From the NCBI RefSeq assembly GCF_042100115.1, contig NC_091273.1:1116001-1180000 (forward strand): 64,000 bases of DNA. The letters are read 5' to 3'. Source of the DNA: Alternaria dauci. Taxonomy: Eukaryota; Ascomycota; Dothideomycetes; Pleosporales; Pleosporaceae. Shown here one piece after another: positions 9,397 through 21,145 of the stretch (position 1 is its first letter; each line of letters opens with the position of its first letter). The position numbers and the translations under genes are program-made. The notes below the pieces were generated by a model. The model had not been told where the DNA came from. It did no database searches and was given only the letters and a program-made list of their open reading frames with translations.

Positions 9397-12300
9397 GTTT
9401 ACACCACTTGAACGAAGCGACAGTGGAAATTTGGAGCATGTCAGTGTGGTGGCTGATTGCTGTGGATGTGGATGTTGGGACCGCAAGTGCTAGTTCGTTT
9501 CAGCCGCTACAATTACCAGATTGCACTACTCTGTGATTCGACAGTCGCAAGAGCAGCTCATTGGTGGCTTTCTCAAATAATCTGTCCTGTGGGAATGGAA
9601 TGCTAGTCGGGTATGTCTGCATGTTGGCTGACCAAGCGTGCCGTTACCAAGGTTGGTCGAAACGCGAGGTCGAGCTGGGGAGCCTGTCGTTTCATAGATC
9701 CACTCAGCTGGGCATAGAGCAAAGCCACCGAAGAGCTTAGTTGAGGTCGTCTGGATACACACTAACGACGCGACTCTCTGGAGATATCTATCGTGGCGAT
9801 AGTGTTGGTATGGGTGGTGTTCGGCTGCTTGCAAGCAAAAAGCCAACAGTGCAGTTAAGATCGGGTATCAAAGACGGACCGATAGGAAGAATTCATCTCG
9901 CGGTGGTTCGCACGAGATTAACCACTGGCGCAAAATCGATGGACAGACACAGGCTTGATGTCATCCATTTCTTACATCTGGTTGGCTCGATATGTTTGCT
10001 GACTTGGCAGAATATTCCAGCTGCCTCAAGCTTCGAAGTATAGACTGCGATCAAGGTTGAGGTAGTACGATATTCGATAGTCGGCTGACATATCGACTGT
10101 TAGTAGAAAAATGTACCAGATCGAAACGCTATCAGGTGAGATAGTGATCCACAATCGAAGATGAGAAGTAGGCTGTAGAAATCGGAATTTACAGCATATT
10201 GTCATCATCCAGCGCGGCCATTTAAAGCATTGCGCAGCTCGACAATACCTCGCAAGAGAGACGATAACTGTTGCCTCCACTTGTCGCTTAGGACTGTCAG
10301 CAAGAGCTTCAAACACAGCTGGGCAGTCTGCATAATCTCAGCACTCGTTGTATGAGAAGATGGTGACGTGGAGTCAGAAGATCTACAGTACTATCAGCCT
10401 ACCCGAAATAAATTTGGAATGTCAGATCTCGTGATTACTAGCTCCCACAATGTTGGGGGTAGACACTAACCTAGTAAAACGGGATGTGTATGCTCTGTAT
10501 TGACTCATGTCGACCCCGCTGTGTATTCCCGAAGCACGTGTTGATTACGCCCCTCGCAGGAAGCACCCAAGTGGGTATAGCGTTTTCCGAATACCAGGTA
10601 GATCACATGGTCGACCGTCGAGGGCTGTCGTAGTTCAGCCTCGTCGTCAGCGTTGCCAAGCGTTGCGGACCAGGATGGCAGCGGGCCGCAATTACCATAC
10701 CGGAAGCGTGTCTTGAGATCTGAAGCGAAAAATCACATATGATTGCCGAATGTATGTACTGGTCGCTCGACCATAGATACCAACACCAATCCATCAGACA
10801 AGGGGGATGGCTGAGGGTGGGCGTTCCTGTAAGTTCCGGGAATATGACCTCCTGCATGCGGGATACACACTGGAGTAAGATGTATTGATGGTAGCCTTCC
10901 ATAGCAGTGTCTCAACTTTGACCACGTTTGCAGTCATGGTGCCGCGCGGCTTGGCAAAACTGGCCGTGGTACCTCCATTGTTCTTGTTCCTATTGGCGAC
11001 TACAACACAAGAGATATCTTATGCGATGTAATCTGTTTGGAGTAGAAACGGCGATCATCTTTACCATCGCCTTATCATCCAGGCAATCTTGTCAAGACGA
11101 CGGTAGGTAGAGTCGTACCATGGTACTTGCGAATCCGGCTCGGTCCATCGACCACATTGCGTTAGAGGCTCTCGAACCAAGTCATAAGAAAAGAAAAGGC
11201 TCAACCCCTATGAATCGAGCGCCATATTCCAGATCCGGAAAACGATACGCATGTTGGAGTCCTCGTAGGAGCTAAACCATACGCTGCATAGTGGAGATGC
11301 CCCTTTGTCTCGCCTCCTCATCAACACCACTTGCACTGTGGTACAGAGTACTATCAACGCGATAACTCGGTCGGTGGCTGCTGATGTACATGTTGTGCTA
11401 CTTCTGCACTTTGCAAGACCAAGCTGTTAAACAGGGGTGGGCGCGCGATGTGTAGAGGGTGCAGGAACAGCGAAATTGGACACATTGGTACTTCTTGTCG
11501 GTGAAGGATTTCAGTCGGTATCGAAGCTTCCTCGCATAAAAGCGGGTGCGACAGAGGCGGATGGACAATGCCATTTGTGTTTGTTCGGGAGTTCGCAGGA
11601 GTTCGTCCTGCGCGGGACCGTGGGCAGAGGTGCGAAGGCCCACGTGCCGCATCCGCATCCGCAATCGCCCGCTCAACGACAAGCTCGGCTAGCAGCAACG
11701 CTAACGGCCATCTTCAACGACAGACGGCATTTGCATTCTAACAAACTAACAGAATCAAGGCTTGATGCTCGAGAAAATTGAGATGGTTCTGAGAACTACC
11801 ACCGCATCGGGCAATCGTTGGCTATTATCGAATAGGGCTTGCGATTTCGTCTTGGCGTCATGGCAAAGCGCGCCTTCCGTACGAGCAGGATCGAGCGGCC
11901 ACAACTTCATGCATCCTGTTATCACATCCGGCATTCTGCGTTGTTCGATACTATTGTCCGAGACAGTTGCATATCGATGTTCGATGGCCATGATCAATTC
12001 ACGGAGATACGACTTTCGCGTTGGCGACGTGATACACGTCCATGTAAAGCGCGTGTCTAGCCACTGAGCCTTACGGCCATCATCAAAGCCACGAGATGGT
12101 CGATCATCTAGCCTGTTTCCTCAAACGCAGGATCAAGCGGAAAGATGATGTGGGACGGGTGTGGCAGCAGCCGAAGACATCGCGCACGATGATCGAGAGT
12201 GAGCAAGCAGCCCAAGACGCCCACTGACTAGGATCAACCCCTTCATTTCGATACATTTTATTGTGGATCTAGGCTGGATACCTCAACTTCAACCTTCGGA

Positions 12301-12418
12301 GCTACTGTTTAACAAAGACATCAGCATCATCACATTTCTAGCGTCCCATGCTTTACAGTCTGACATATGTCACACAAGCTCAGTACTCACACTCACAAGT
12401 TGTCTGTCCTCAAGTGTG

Positions 12419-12425
12419 TATAAAG
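12419..12425 (+). promoter_or_regulatory. TATA box of the DUF1996-WSC gene
   Basis: TATAAAG is found 82 bases before the ATG at 12507, followed by a C/T-rich leader. Confidence 0.55.
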
Positions 12426-12506
12426 ATTCCTATCTCTAACACTCTCGAATCAGCATCAGTACTTCACTCTCATTGCCTTCAGCTACCTCTCTAGTATTTC
12501 ATCAAT

Positions 12507-13995
12507 ATGTACACCAACAACGTTCTTCTCACTCTTGGCCTTGCTGCTTGCTCAGATGCGTTCTTTCGCATGTCTTGCCCTGGAAGGAATGTCCGAGAGC
12601 GACTTGACCCCATCGTTAGTCCTGGGGCTGTTTCTGGTCACGTACACACGATCTCTGGTGGCGCAGGCTTCAAAGCCTCCATGACCTACGCAGACACCCA
12701 AGCTTCGAAGTGCTCATCATGCACAATCAGGGAGGATATGTCCAACTACTGGACACCTCAGCTCTATGTCAAATACAAAGATGGGTCTGGCTTCGCTCCA
12801 GTTCCTGTCATGGGCGGTAAGTGTGCCTGCACAATCTGCACGTGAGAAATATACTAATTTCGTACGCCTACTTTTAGATCCGAGCGACACTAACGGCGGC
12901 ATGACTGTCTACTACCTCCAACGTCGTGGAGACAATCAGACAGAGAAACTGCACGCATTCCCAGAAGGCTTCCGCATGGTCGCTGGTGACCCGTTCACTC
13001 GCACATATGATGGTAGTCTTGCCGCTCAGGGCATCTCATTCAACTGCCTTGGTACGAATCAGCCTGAGACTAATGGTTTTCCTAATATCCCATGTCCAGG
13101 CGGGCTGCGAGCCCAGGTTTTCTTTCCCCAGTGTTGGGACGGAGTCAACCTTGATTCTGTCAACCACAAGAATCATATGAGTTATCCAGTCGGCAACGTA
13201 TACAACGGTGGCAATTGTCCACCTTCTCATCCTGTCCATACGGTGTCGATCTTCTTCGAGATTCTCTATGATACGGCCCTGTTCAGCGACCAATGGGTCG
13301 ATGGAAACCATCCATTCGTCTTTGCGCAAGGAGATGCAACTGGCTTTGGATTCCACGGTGATTTCTTCAACGGCTGGGATGTTGATGTGCTCCAGAAGGC
13401 GATTGATACCTGCACGGACGACTCGGGTCAAGTTGAGGATTGCGCCGCGGTCACATTGTTCACTGACCAAGAGTGCAACGACTGCAAGTTACCAACTTCT
13501 TTCAACGAACCAACCGGTGGAAAGCTTGCCGCGCTCCCTGGCTGCAATCCCGTCACCTATGGTCCAGATCGCGCCACGTCAGAGACCTGTTCTGGGACTT
13601 CACCAACACTTGGGTCCGGCGGCTCTACCAACTACATCGACCTGACTGCGATCCAGAAATGGGAGTACCTTGGATGCGGCACGGACAATGTGAGCGATCG
13701 AGCCATGAACGGTTCGTGGACGTACAACGACTACATGACAGTGGAAATTTGCGTCGACTACTGTAATAACCGTGGCTTCGCCTATGCAGCGCCTGAAAAT
13801 GGCAACGAATGTTTCTGCAACAACAGCCTCAATCCCAAGTACGCACCCAAAGATGGCATCATGGGCTCCTGCTCTAAGCCTTGTGTAGGCAATGCTAGCG
13901 AGATCTGTGGTAATGCAAATGCCATGAGCATCTATCACAAATGCTCTGCCACGTCATGCAAGAACAACGAAATTGGAGGGATTGCGCCGGCGTAG
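12507..13995 (+). CDS. Secreted DUF1996 plus WSC-domain protein
   Basis: There are two exons, 12507-12816 and 12878-13995. The 61-nt intron runs from GTAAGT to TTTTAG with branch point ACTAAT, and the product has 475 residues. A short hydrophobic signal sequence (about 1-18) is followed by DUF1996. Its hallmarks are visible: FRMSCPGR, then DPIVSPGAVSGHVHTI with the conserved His pair, and later VNHKNHMSYP. After a Gly/Ser linker comes a WSC domain (about 375-465) beginning WEYLGCGTD and containing ECFCNN and EICGN. DUF1996 resembles glycoside-active secreted proteins, but its activity is not established; WSC domains bind polysaccharide. The protein is therefore probably extracellular or wall-associated and handles a glucan-type substrate, which is inference. 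It is the second WSC gene in the window, about 10 kb from the damaged one. Confidence 0.9.
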
Positions 13996-14974
13996 AGTCA
14001 AGCGGTAGTTGCCAGGTCTATCAGTCCTTCAGCCCTTCCACCATGGCTACGGTCACCATACCGGCCATCACTACAGCTGTTCCACTGGCGCATGTAGGTA
14101 TGCAGACGCAACATTGATGCCGGAAATTCCTGCAATTCCAATTGCAGTCTGACGGATGATGAGGTTAGCGACGCAGAGTGGTTTCTTATTGTTATGAAAT
14201 GTAACGGCCTCGTTGTGTTTCCTTTCGTGGCTTTTTGGAATCGTTTAGGCGTGCCTTGTGTTTGAGTAGTAATAGTAAGATCTTGCTTTGAATTCGCTGT
14301 TTTTCCGCTTCATGTGATGGAAATAAACACCTGAGAGTCTTTCAATATTGTTGTTCGATTGGCAGTTCGCTTGAGATACCCGATACTGGCGCGAGCGGAT
14401 GCAAGGTACCCGCCAGCTAGCTTGGAATGGCCAACTTGGGTTTGCTCTCAACAGCATCCACGCGCTGGCGTAGATCGAAGACATAAGTGGATACGCAATC
14501 CAAGCTACCTAACTCAAACAAGATAGCAGCCACAGCTCACAAGACTTACAGTACGCAGTTAAGGTACCGAGCCTGTGACTGACATAACATACTATTGCTG
14601 AGAGCATCGCACAAGAAAAACCGAAGCAGAGGCTGATAAACACTGGGCCGGTGGTCCGGGGTCTGCCATCGAAGCTCTTAAACCTAGCGCGGCATTTGGA
14701 AAAAGGATAAATGCACTCTGACTGTGAATGGATTGTGCACCAGCAAAATTCTGTATCTGTCAACACAAGGATGATCGCGTATCACACTAGATCGAGACAG
14801 CATAGAGACCAGAAGTTGAGTTTTGGCAGAGTCGATGCCGACTTGCGCTCGGCATTTCATTCTCGGTCTACGTACAGAGACAATGAGCGTGTTCCATCCC
14901 AAGCCTCTGACATATTGTCGCTACGTAAACCTTCCACTATTGCAACCCCTTGTACTGGCAGCAGCCATATTGGC
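13996..14974. other. 3' flanks of two convergent genes
   Basis: This region separates the ends of the DUF1996-WSC gene (+) and SNU13 (-). No coding frame beyond short shadows is seen. Confidence 0.5.
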
Positions 14975-15406
14975 TTAGATCTGGAGGCGCTCGACCTTGT
15001 CCTTGAGGGTGCGGATCTGGCCCATGAGGTCGGAGGCTTCGTTGGTCGTGATGCTGGCAGCGATAACGGGCCGGGCGACACCGCAAGCGCGGCCAAGAGC
15101 CATCTTGGAGGGCACATAGACGTACGGGACGTTTTTGTCCTCGCACAGGAGGGGCAAGTGAAGGAGAATGGCGAGTGGGGAGGTATCGGCCGCGAGGATG
15201 ATCAACTCGCTGATGCCACGGTTAAGCGTCTTGGTAGCTTCGTTGGCTCCCTTCTTCAACTGCCTGTAGTGGGTCTGCACGAAGTCAGTACATGTCGCGA
15301 GACGTATCTGCGTTGAACAACTCACAGCCTGCTGCACGAGGTCAAGGATCTCCTGGGAGAGGGCCTGATCGGCCTGGGGCCATGCGGCGCTGTTGTCTTC
15401 GGCCAT
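14975..15406 (-). CDS. SNU13: SNU13, 15.5K/L7Ae-family snoRNP and tri-snRNP protein
   Basis: The exons on the minus strand are 15406-15326 and 15274-14975. The 51-nt intron begins GTGAGT and ends GCAG. The product has 126 residues, the same as yeast Snu13. The L7Ae fold is complete: the RNA-binding helix region around [12 protein letters not shown], then [11 protein letters not shown], and the [14 protein letters not shown] segment that contacts the kink-turn. The family binds kink-turns in U4 snRNA and box C/D snoRNAs, and so serves both pre-mRNA splicing and rRNA 2'-O-methylation in the nucleus. It is close to NHP2 and ribosomal L7Ae/L30 proteins, but the length and the [16 protein letters not shown] region fit Snu13 best. 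It shares a 467-bp upstream region with the V-ATPase subunit c gene. Confidence 0.95.
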   Translation of the reverse strand: MAEDNSAAWPQADQALSQEILDLVQQAVSCSTQIRLATCTDFVQTHYRQLKKGANEATKTLNRGISELIILAADTSPLAILLHLPLLCEDKNVPYVYVPSKMALGRACGVARPVIAASITTNEASDLMGQIRTLKDKVERLQI

Positions 15407-15873
15407 GGTAGTTGAGGTGTGGTGATGGTAGGGTTCACTGCTGAAGCTCGTCCGAAGGAGGATTCCTGTAAGATGTGAGTAATGCGCCGAGTGTGATGTG
15501 CGACCAGAAGTATGTGTGAAGAACTAGACGGTAGGCGTGCGCCGACAGTAGATTGAAAAGACTATGGGTATGCGACTTACACTGCTTGCTCGCCCGGATT
15601 ATGGTGAAGAGATGGTAGTTGAGAATTTCAGAATGGAGAAACCGAAAAGTTGCAAGCTACAAAGATCATCGGTCTTGGCACACGTGATGGTAACGCTAGC
15701 AACAGACTGGGTATAGTGCCGAAGCGAGCGACGTCCAGCTCTTCGCCAACCATCGTCACCACTCCTCGACATCACAACCGCCTCCCGTCGCTGCCTCCAC
15801 GACTCCCGTCCATCTCAATAAAGATCTCGACTCCCTTTTAGACGACTCGTCGACCGCATACACCACCGCAAAG
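15407..15873. promoter_or_regulatory. Shared divergent promoter of SNU13 and V-ATPase subunit c
   Basis: Two housekeeping genes start back to back within 467 bp. No TATA box is obvious. The V-ATPase leader (about 15740-15873) is rich in CTCC and CGAC. The arrangement suggests a constitutive bidirectional promoter; this is inference. Confidence 0.4.
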
Positions 15874-16911
15874 ATGGTTTCCGAACTTTGGTGAGTGAAC
15901 ACGGAGCTCCCTTGTCTCACATGCAGGCAGCTCCAGCTTGCCTCTTGGAGATAAGCTGGGCTCGCGACTGTCGACTGAGCATCGGAGAAGCTTCCTTGTT
16001 ATTGCGCAATACCAACACTAGCTAACACGATGAATACAGCCCCGCCTATGCTGTAAGTTCTCGAACCAACCTCTGCTTCGCCTCCCGACGCGATAGCATC
16101 GCGACAACCTCCTTCCATCATCGTAGCTCGAACAATCATCAACATGGCATAGCATAGCTTTTAGCATGTTATCTGTTGTCTGTTGCGTTACTGCTTGCTT
16201 CCTGTCGCCTCAGCTTGCCTCTTGATACCAACATGGCCGACGCGACAAACAACGCGATGCATACCAAAGGAACTTGGCTAATACGTAAATAGCCTTTCTT
16301 CGGCGCGATGGGCTGCACGTCAGCTATCGTATTCGCGTGTACGTATTGTCTCTGTACGAACCGCTTGTGAAACAGATACTGACTTTGTATATCCATCTTT
16401 AGGTTTCGGAGCTGCCTACGGAACCGCCAAGGCCGGTGTTGGTGTCTCGGCCATGGGTGTCCTCCGCCCTGACCTGATCGTTAAGAGTACGTGAAGATCA
16501 ACGGACCTGAAAATGTCGCAATATAACTAACACGCTTCAGACATTATTCCCGTTGTCATGGCGGGTATTATTGGTATCTACGGTCTCGTCGTGTCCGTGT
16601 TGATCTCCAACGGTTTGACTCAGGAGTCTTCGCTCTTTGCCAACTTCATTCAGCTTGGTGCTGGTCTCGCCGTCGGCCTGTCGGGTATGGCTGCCGGTTT
16701 CGCGATCGGCATTGTCGGTGATGCTGGTGTACGAGGAACTGCCCAACAGCCCAGGTTGTTCGTTGGAATGATTTTGATTCTCATTTTCGCCGAAGTTTTG
16801 GGTACGTTACCCGCCGAGCGCGGTGAAAGCTTATACTGACATTCACTAGGTCTTTACGGACTCATCGTCGCTCTGCTCATGAACTCCAAGGCCAGCGAGG
16901 CCAAGTGCTAG
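15874..16911 (+). CDS. VMA3: V-type ATPase proteolipid subunit c
   Basis: Six coding exons are read: 15874-15890, 16040-16052, 16293-16338, 16403-16486, 16541-16801 and 16850-16911. All introns are GT-AG. They sum to 160 residues, the exact length of yeast Vma3. Four hydrophobic helices fill the protein. The proton-carrying Glu of helix 4 is residue 138 in [20 protein letters not shown] and [14 protein letters not shown] are the two duplicated pore motifs. The subunit forms the membrane ring of the V0 sector and acidifies vacuoles and other organelles. The first exon has only 17 coding bases and the second is a 13-base microexon, but each junction restores the family sequence (MVSELCPAYAPFFGAMG), so the model is secure. 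The Vma11 paralogue is longer at the N-terminus, so VMA3 is preferred. Confidence 0.95.
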
Positions 16912-17308
16912 ACAACCATGCAGCTTCCAATGCAGATACGACAACACCCACCTGCATCAATTCAAGCAACGACATCGATACGCAAAGTCGTTCAGCATTT
17001 CACACGTGTGACGCGCAACACCAACATGCGCGGCATGTCTAACGTCTCCATGTACTATTCGAACCGAAGGATAACGAGGGCTTCGAAGTTGGGAAGCGAG
17101 GTGGTAAATAATGGCACTGGTTGAGGTGCACTTGCAATCCATTTGACGGCGTGTATTCTAGGGTCTCATCAATTTCATTCTGCGCCTGTAAACGAAATGC
17201 ATTTGTTTCATTATAGCCATTATGTGTGTTGGATTTCCTGACGAGGAACAACGTGATGCAGTCGCTAGTAAGTGTTACACGATATGACTACGATAGATTG
17301 CCGATCTT
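16912..17308. other. Convergent 3' flank between V-ATPase c and the membrane-protein gene
   Basis: No gene is seen. It holds the 3' ends of the V-ATPase gene (+) and the Cys-rich membrane protein (-). Confidence 0.5.
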
Positions 17309-18314
17309 CTACGGTTGCAAGACAACTTTTGGATCGTCAAGGCCATAGGGTCGCTCTTCTTGCACTACCATGTTCCGTCCAATTCCTAATTCTGCTGGAT
17401 CCCGACATCCCATCTCTGCGGCTGCGTTCCCTGCATATAGTTCGGCGGGTGGCGCCAGAGGATAACGGTTCATTTCCTGGTACTTTTCGTAGAGAGGGTT
17501 CTGCGGTAATTCCACAGTAACGCGACGCTCTTGTTTTCTCTTCTTTTTCAACGTCCAGGCTAAAAGCGCAACGAGTACAAGCAGTATGACGATCATGGCT
17601 GCACCGATACCGATTCCTGCACGCACTCCGATGCTGAGCTCTTGCGACGAGTTTGATGTGTTTGATATCGAGGACGGCGGATCTGCGGTTGGAGAGGTTG
17701 TGCTGGCTCTTGAAGACGTTCGTGGGGTAAAGGTGGACGATACTGTATCTGTTGGTGTCGATGGTGTCGCTGAATTTGTCGATGAAGAAGCTGGTATTGA
17801 CGATTTTACCGTAGACGTCGATTGAAATAACGACGAGGAGGTCGAAGACACAGGTTCGCCTGCAACCGCTGCCAACGCAAACAGGCTTGCCGTATCACTG
17901 CAACAGCTCGCATCCCCACAGCACCAACTGTTTTCTCCGCATTTCCTCACTGGCGCGTTATCGTCCTGCCACTTTCTGACATTAACATCGCCATTCATCA
18001 TCCGGAACCATATAACTTACTTTGCTTTCATTACAGATGTTTCCCAGGCACTCCGCACTCTGCCATGTCGGGTCTGTACACCCTTGTCGCCACCACAATT
18101 TGACGCCCTCGTTTGTTCCGTCAAAAGCTTCGTAATTCTGGCATAGACCGTTGCTTTCGCAGACATCGTCGGCAACATTCGTATGGCCAGCGCCTTGATG
18201 ATTAGTACCACAACAAAAAGAATCGCGCTCGATATCGCTTGCGCAGGGTTGATAGGCAATGTCTGTGATTGGGCTACCGTCCCGGTTGTAGCAAGTGCGG
18301 GTACTGGAAGCCAT
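17309..18314 (-). CDS. Cys-rich single-pass membrane protein, wall-sensor-like
   Basis: Exon 1 is 18314-18021 and exon 2 is 17971-17309, giving 318 residues. The intron starts GTAAGT; the AAAG acceptor is chosen because it is the only nearby one that keeps frame. The outer part has paired cysteines (TCYNRDG, FCCG, DVCESNGLC, CTDPTW, then CGENSWCCGDASCC). A Ser/Thr/Pro-rich stalk of about 75 residues follows, likely O-glycosylated. Next come one membrane helix near 217-238 (IGIGAAMIVILLVLVALLAW), a basic stop-transfer KKKRK and a cytosolic tail of about 75 residues. This layout is common in unnamed pezizomycotine proteins and recalls Mid2/WSC-type sensors, but there is no WSC domain. The first ATG before the Cys module gives no signal peptide. 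The frame stays open upstream with further Met codons and a hydrophobic TLTATLLYL, so the true start may lie there. Confidence 0.7.
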
Positions 18315-19989
18315 TCGACTTATGGCTTGTATGTAATTCTTGTTCGACACGCGAGAAAGATAAAGCAGAGTGGCAGTCAAAGTGAGCGCACTTCTGTGTA
18401 CCGCCGTATTCTCTGCAATGCAGCGTACCCCATGCTCAGCAAAGGGGATCAATCTTACGAGCCGCCCCCCTGCGGGAACGCAGCCGCCATGCATAACCGC
18501 CAGGCTGGTTGGTTTCAGGATATGCGTCTTGTTATTGGATATTCCAATCATCGTTAAATCCTGTTTATCTGAATCGTATCTGGGATTTGGCGTATCGCTT
18601 GCTGGCCTTACTGTTTCTCCTAACGCCACGAGAGTGTAAAGTTGCTTTTCAGTCTTCTGGAGGCCGTCTCTCCTAACGCTAGAATTTGCAAGTGGTTGAA
18701 TCCTCGAGTGATCAAACCAAAACTTTGTTCAAAGGACAAAGTTCCAGAGTGTGGTTTCCCAACCAAGCCACTGCCTCATGTCGAGGCTGTTCACGCATCG
18801 CCCCAGATCGAGTTCAGTCTTCCTGGAGATGATGTGGGGCAGGAAGAGGAGCCAACAAATGAGATTAGCCGAAATCACGAAGGAACACCCCTTGCCTCTT
18901 GCCAAGCATCCAACAGAATTGCCGTTAGTACATGAGTATACTAGACACGTCCTATCAGGCGGCTGCTGGTGTGGTAAAGGGAACTGCAAAGTCTCAATTC
19001 TTCGAGAAGGAACCTCGACCAAACTATCTACAGTAGGTGGGGCGCCTTAGCAATCGCTTCAGCTGGGTCTGATTATTCCACACCTGCGAAACTTCGTTAC
19101 CAATATGCCCGAAGGCCCTATCAACATTCCCTCAAGACCAGTTTCTTGTGAAATAATTTCAAGGAGTTCTCCATTCACTGGCGATTATGTACCTACATAG
19201 CGTACCAACGCCAGTCCAATGCTACTCACCAGGCCAACGCCCGCATACAACACTTCTCTTAGGGATATCACGAGGACAAGGGGAAAAGAGCAAGATGCAA
19301 GACAGACATCATGACGCAGGGGTGATATGTGCATTGCATTTTGACTGGTCATAGAGACTCCCGAGGTCTTGTAGGAAATTACTCAAACTCACCCATATCC
19401 CACGATCAAGTACACAGAGCGGTATGTATTGACGAACTTATAAGATAGATTTAGGACCAATAGTGTCTGTAGGGTAGTGTTCGTGACCAAAGCTATTAGG
19501 GCATCAAATAACCTTGGCTATCGTTTCACTCTTTCGCTCACACCTTTTGGTTCAAAACTCTTACCTGGCTCACTCGAACTAGCATCAATTCAGAGAGAGC
19601 CTTATTGTTGGATACCTAGCTGAAGAATTGCCTCCTTTACCTCCATGTTATCAAAGCTGTCATAGCAAACGCATGTTTTCTTCATCGTGACCAGAAGTCA
19701 ACGCAAATCTGCTCAAATATGTCATGGGTACATTCTATCTCTTACACTTTATCTCGCAAAATCCGAGGTCACGCTGGAAAGCAAACGCCCCTCACCCGAC
19801 TTGATCTGCGCCGCTAACATATATAATCAACTCCCTCCTGAGCTTTCTCGCTCCTTTCTCTTTTTATCAAAAACGACACTAGAGCCACTTCAACAATACC
19901 TCCAGATATACATATACATAACATATATCCTTCGGGTTCGAATATCCTCGGGATAATCTCTTCAGCCTACCTTCCAGTGAATAAAAAAG
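18315..19989. other. Intergenic region, no gene seen
   Basis: Only short overlapping frames are present. It contains the upstream regions of the membrane-protein gene (-) and of the orphan gene at 19990 (+), whose leader around 19820-19990 is rich in CT and CA. Confidence 0.5.
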
Positions 19990-20827
19990 ATGTCCGGTTC
20001 ACAAGGCAACCAGTCTTCTCAACGCGGTAGCCACTCTTCAACCCAAAGCCCGTACAGTACTCCTCGCCATGGTCGAATCCCTTCTCGTACCGGCATTGAG
20101 CCCTTGTCTCCTCCGCATGTCAGCCAGCCACCTCTTCCAGGTCACCGAGTCCCTCCAACCGTCCACCATCTCCGCGAAGATGCACCGACTCCTCTCCAGC
20201 GCTGGAACGGCGAGTCCGTAACCCCATTCATGCGCTGGGCGTACACGGTCCGAGATAACTCAGGACAAGCTCGTCCCAACTATAATTACGACCCAGACAT
20301 GAACAACGCCATCTTCCTTAGCGAGACCATTGTAAGTGTGCATTCATCTCCTCTTGAATCATCGCTCTAAGAAGATACTAACTCATAAACAGGACGACTC
20401 CGACCGAAACCCTGCTCTAGTCCATGAACTCATCCTCCGCATCGCTAACCCAGAACTTGGTCACGCCTCCATGGACTGGATTCGTCAGAATCGGTCACTA
20501 GTCCATATTCTCCTATACCGCCACTATCAGCGGTACGGTGGTCTCATGCTACCTCCGACGGCGCCAGCGATCCAGGCCATGCGTGCTCATGAGACGGCAG
20601 TCAACTCTGCTAGGGCTGCTGGTGCGACTGCAGATCAACTCCCGCACATCGTTTTCCCGTCTTTTGGTCCTCCTAATGACGGTGTTCCCAAGTCACCTGG
20701 GCAGAAGGGCAAGACGCCAATGTCTGGTTCTCCTCCAAGTGGGAACTCTTGGAGGAGTATTGGGGACAGGCGGTGGTTTGGACATGGTCGAGGTGGAGGT
20801 CCCAGTGGTGGTGGAGCGGCTATCTGA
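19990..20827 (+). CDS. Unrecognised 258-residue protein
   Basis: Two exons, 19990-20331 and 20393-20827, are joined by a 61-nt intron (GTAAGT to AACAG, with a TACTAAC branch). The join gives NNAIFLSETI-DDSDRNPALV in frame. The N-terminal 80 residues are Ser/Pro/His-rich and disordered. The middle (about 80-185) looks folded, with SVTPFMRWAYTVRDNSGQ, NPALVHELILRIANPELG and WIRQNRSLVHILLYRHYQRY. The C-terminus ends in a Gly/Arg/Trp-rich tail (GRGGGPSGGGAAI) like RNA-binding tails. I know no family for it. The splice signals, codon-like composition and ATG context (AAAAAGATGTCC) make it a real gene. Confidence 0.75.
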
Positions 20828-21145
20828 GTAAGTTATATATTCCCCAGCCCCTGCCATTAGCCCTCGTTTGAGAGCCTCGAACAGCTTGAAAGCCTCCTGG
20901 CTATATCATGCTTATCCTGTCTGATCTCTCAAAGGAGAGCCTAGCTAACCTCAAGCAGTCTCCCGAAAGACCAGATCGCGGTATGCTTGGTATTTGTTTT
21001 ATTCCTGGAATGACTTGAGATGGCTCCGACAGACGACAAAGAATGGGGTGATTGCACGCATAGATTTGGAAAGCGAAATTGCTCATATATGAGTTCCATT
21101 TACATCATTACTATCATGTAGCCATTACGAACCCAGTGATTTCGC
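20828..21145. other. Convergent 3' flank
   Basis: Short spacer between the orphan gene (+) and the peptide transporter (-). Nothing is seen in it. Confidence 0.5.

Larger units (their letters stand above)
6499..12506. other. Six-kilobase gene-poor region
   Basis: I find no frame on either strand with domain-like sequence, a signal peptide with a matching body, or paired splice signals. The longer frames (7861-8383 and 9057-9536 on +, 9526-9846 on -) overlap one another, often start at non-ATG codons and have random composition. Visible structure is limited to a 76-bp direct repeat, a (GT)12 tract and a 22-bp minisatellite, listed separately. The last hundred bases are the promoter of the DUF1996-WSC gene. 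Non-coding RNA genes or a strongly decayed transposon cannot be excluded. Confidence 0.5.

Noticed and set aside
9057..9536. 159-residue plus-strand frame
   Set aside because: It begins at GTG, crosses the 22-bp minisatellite and shows no domain-like sequence.
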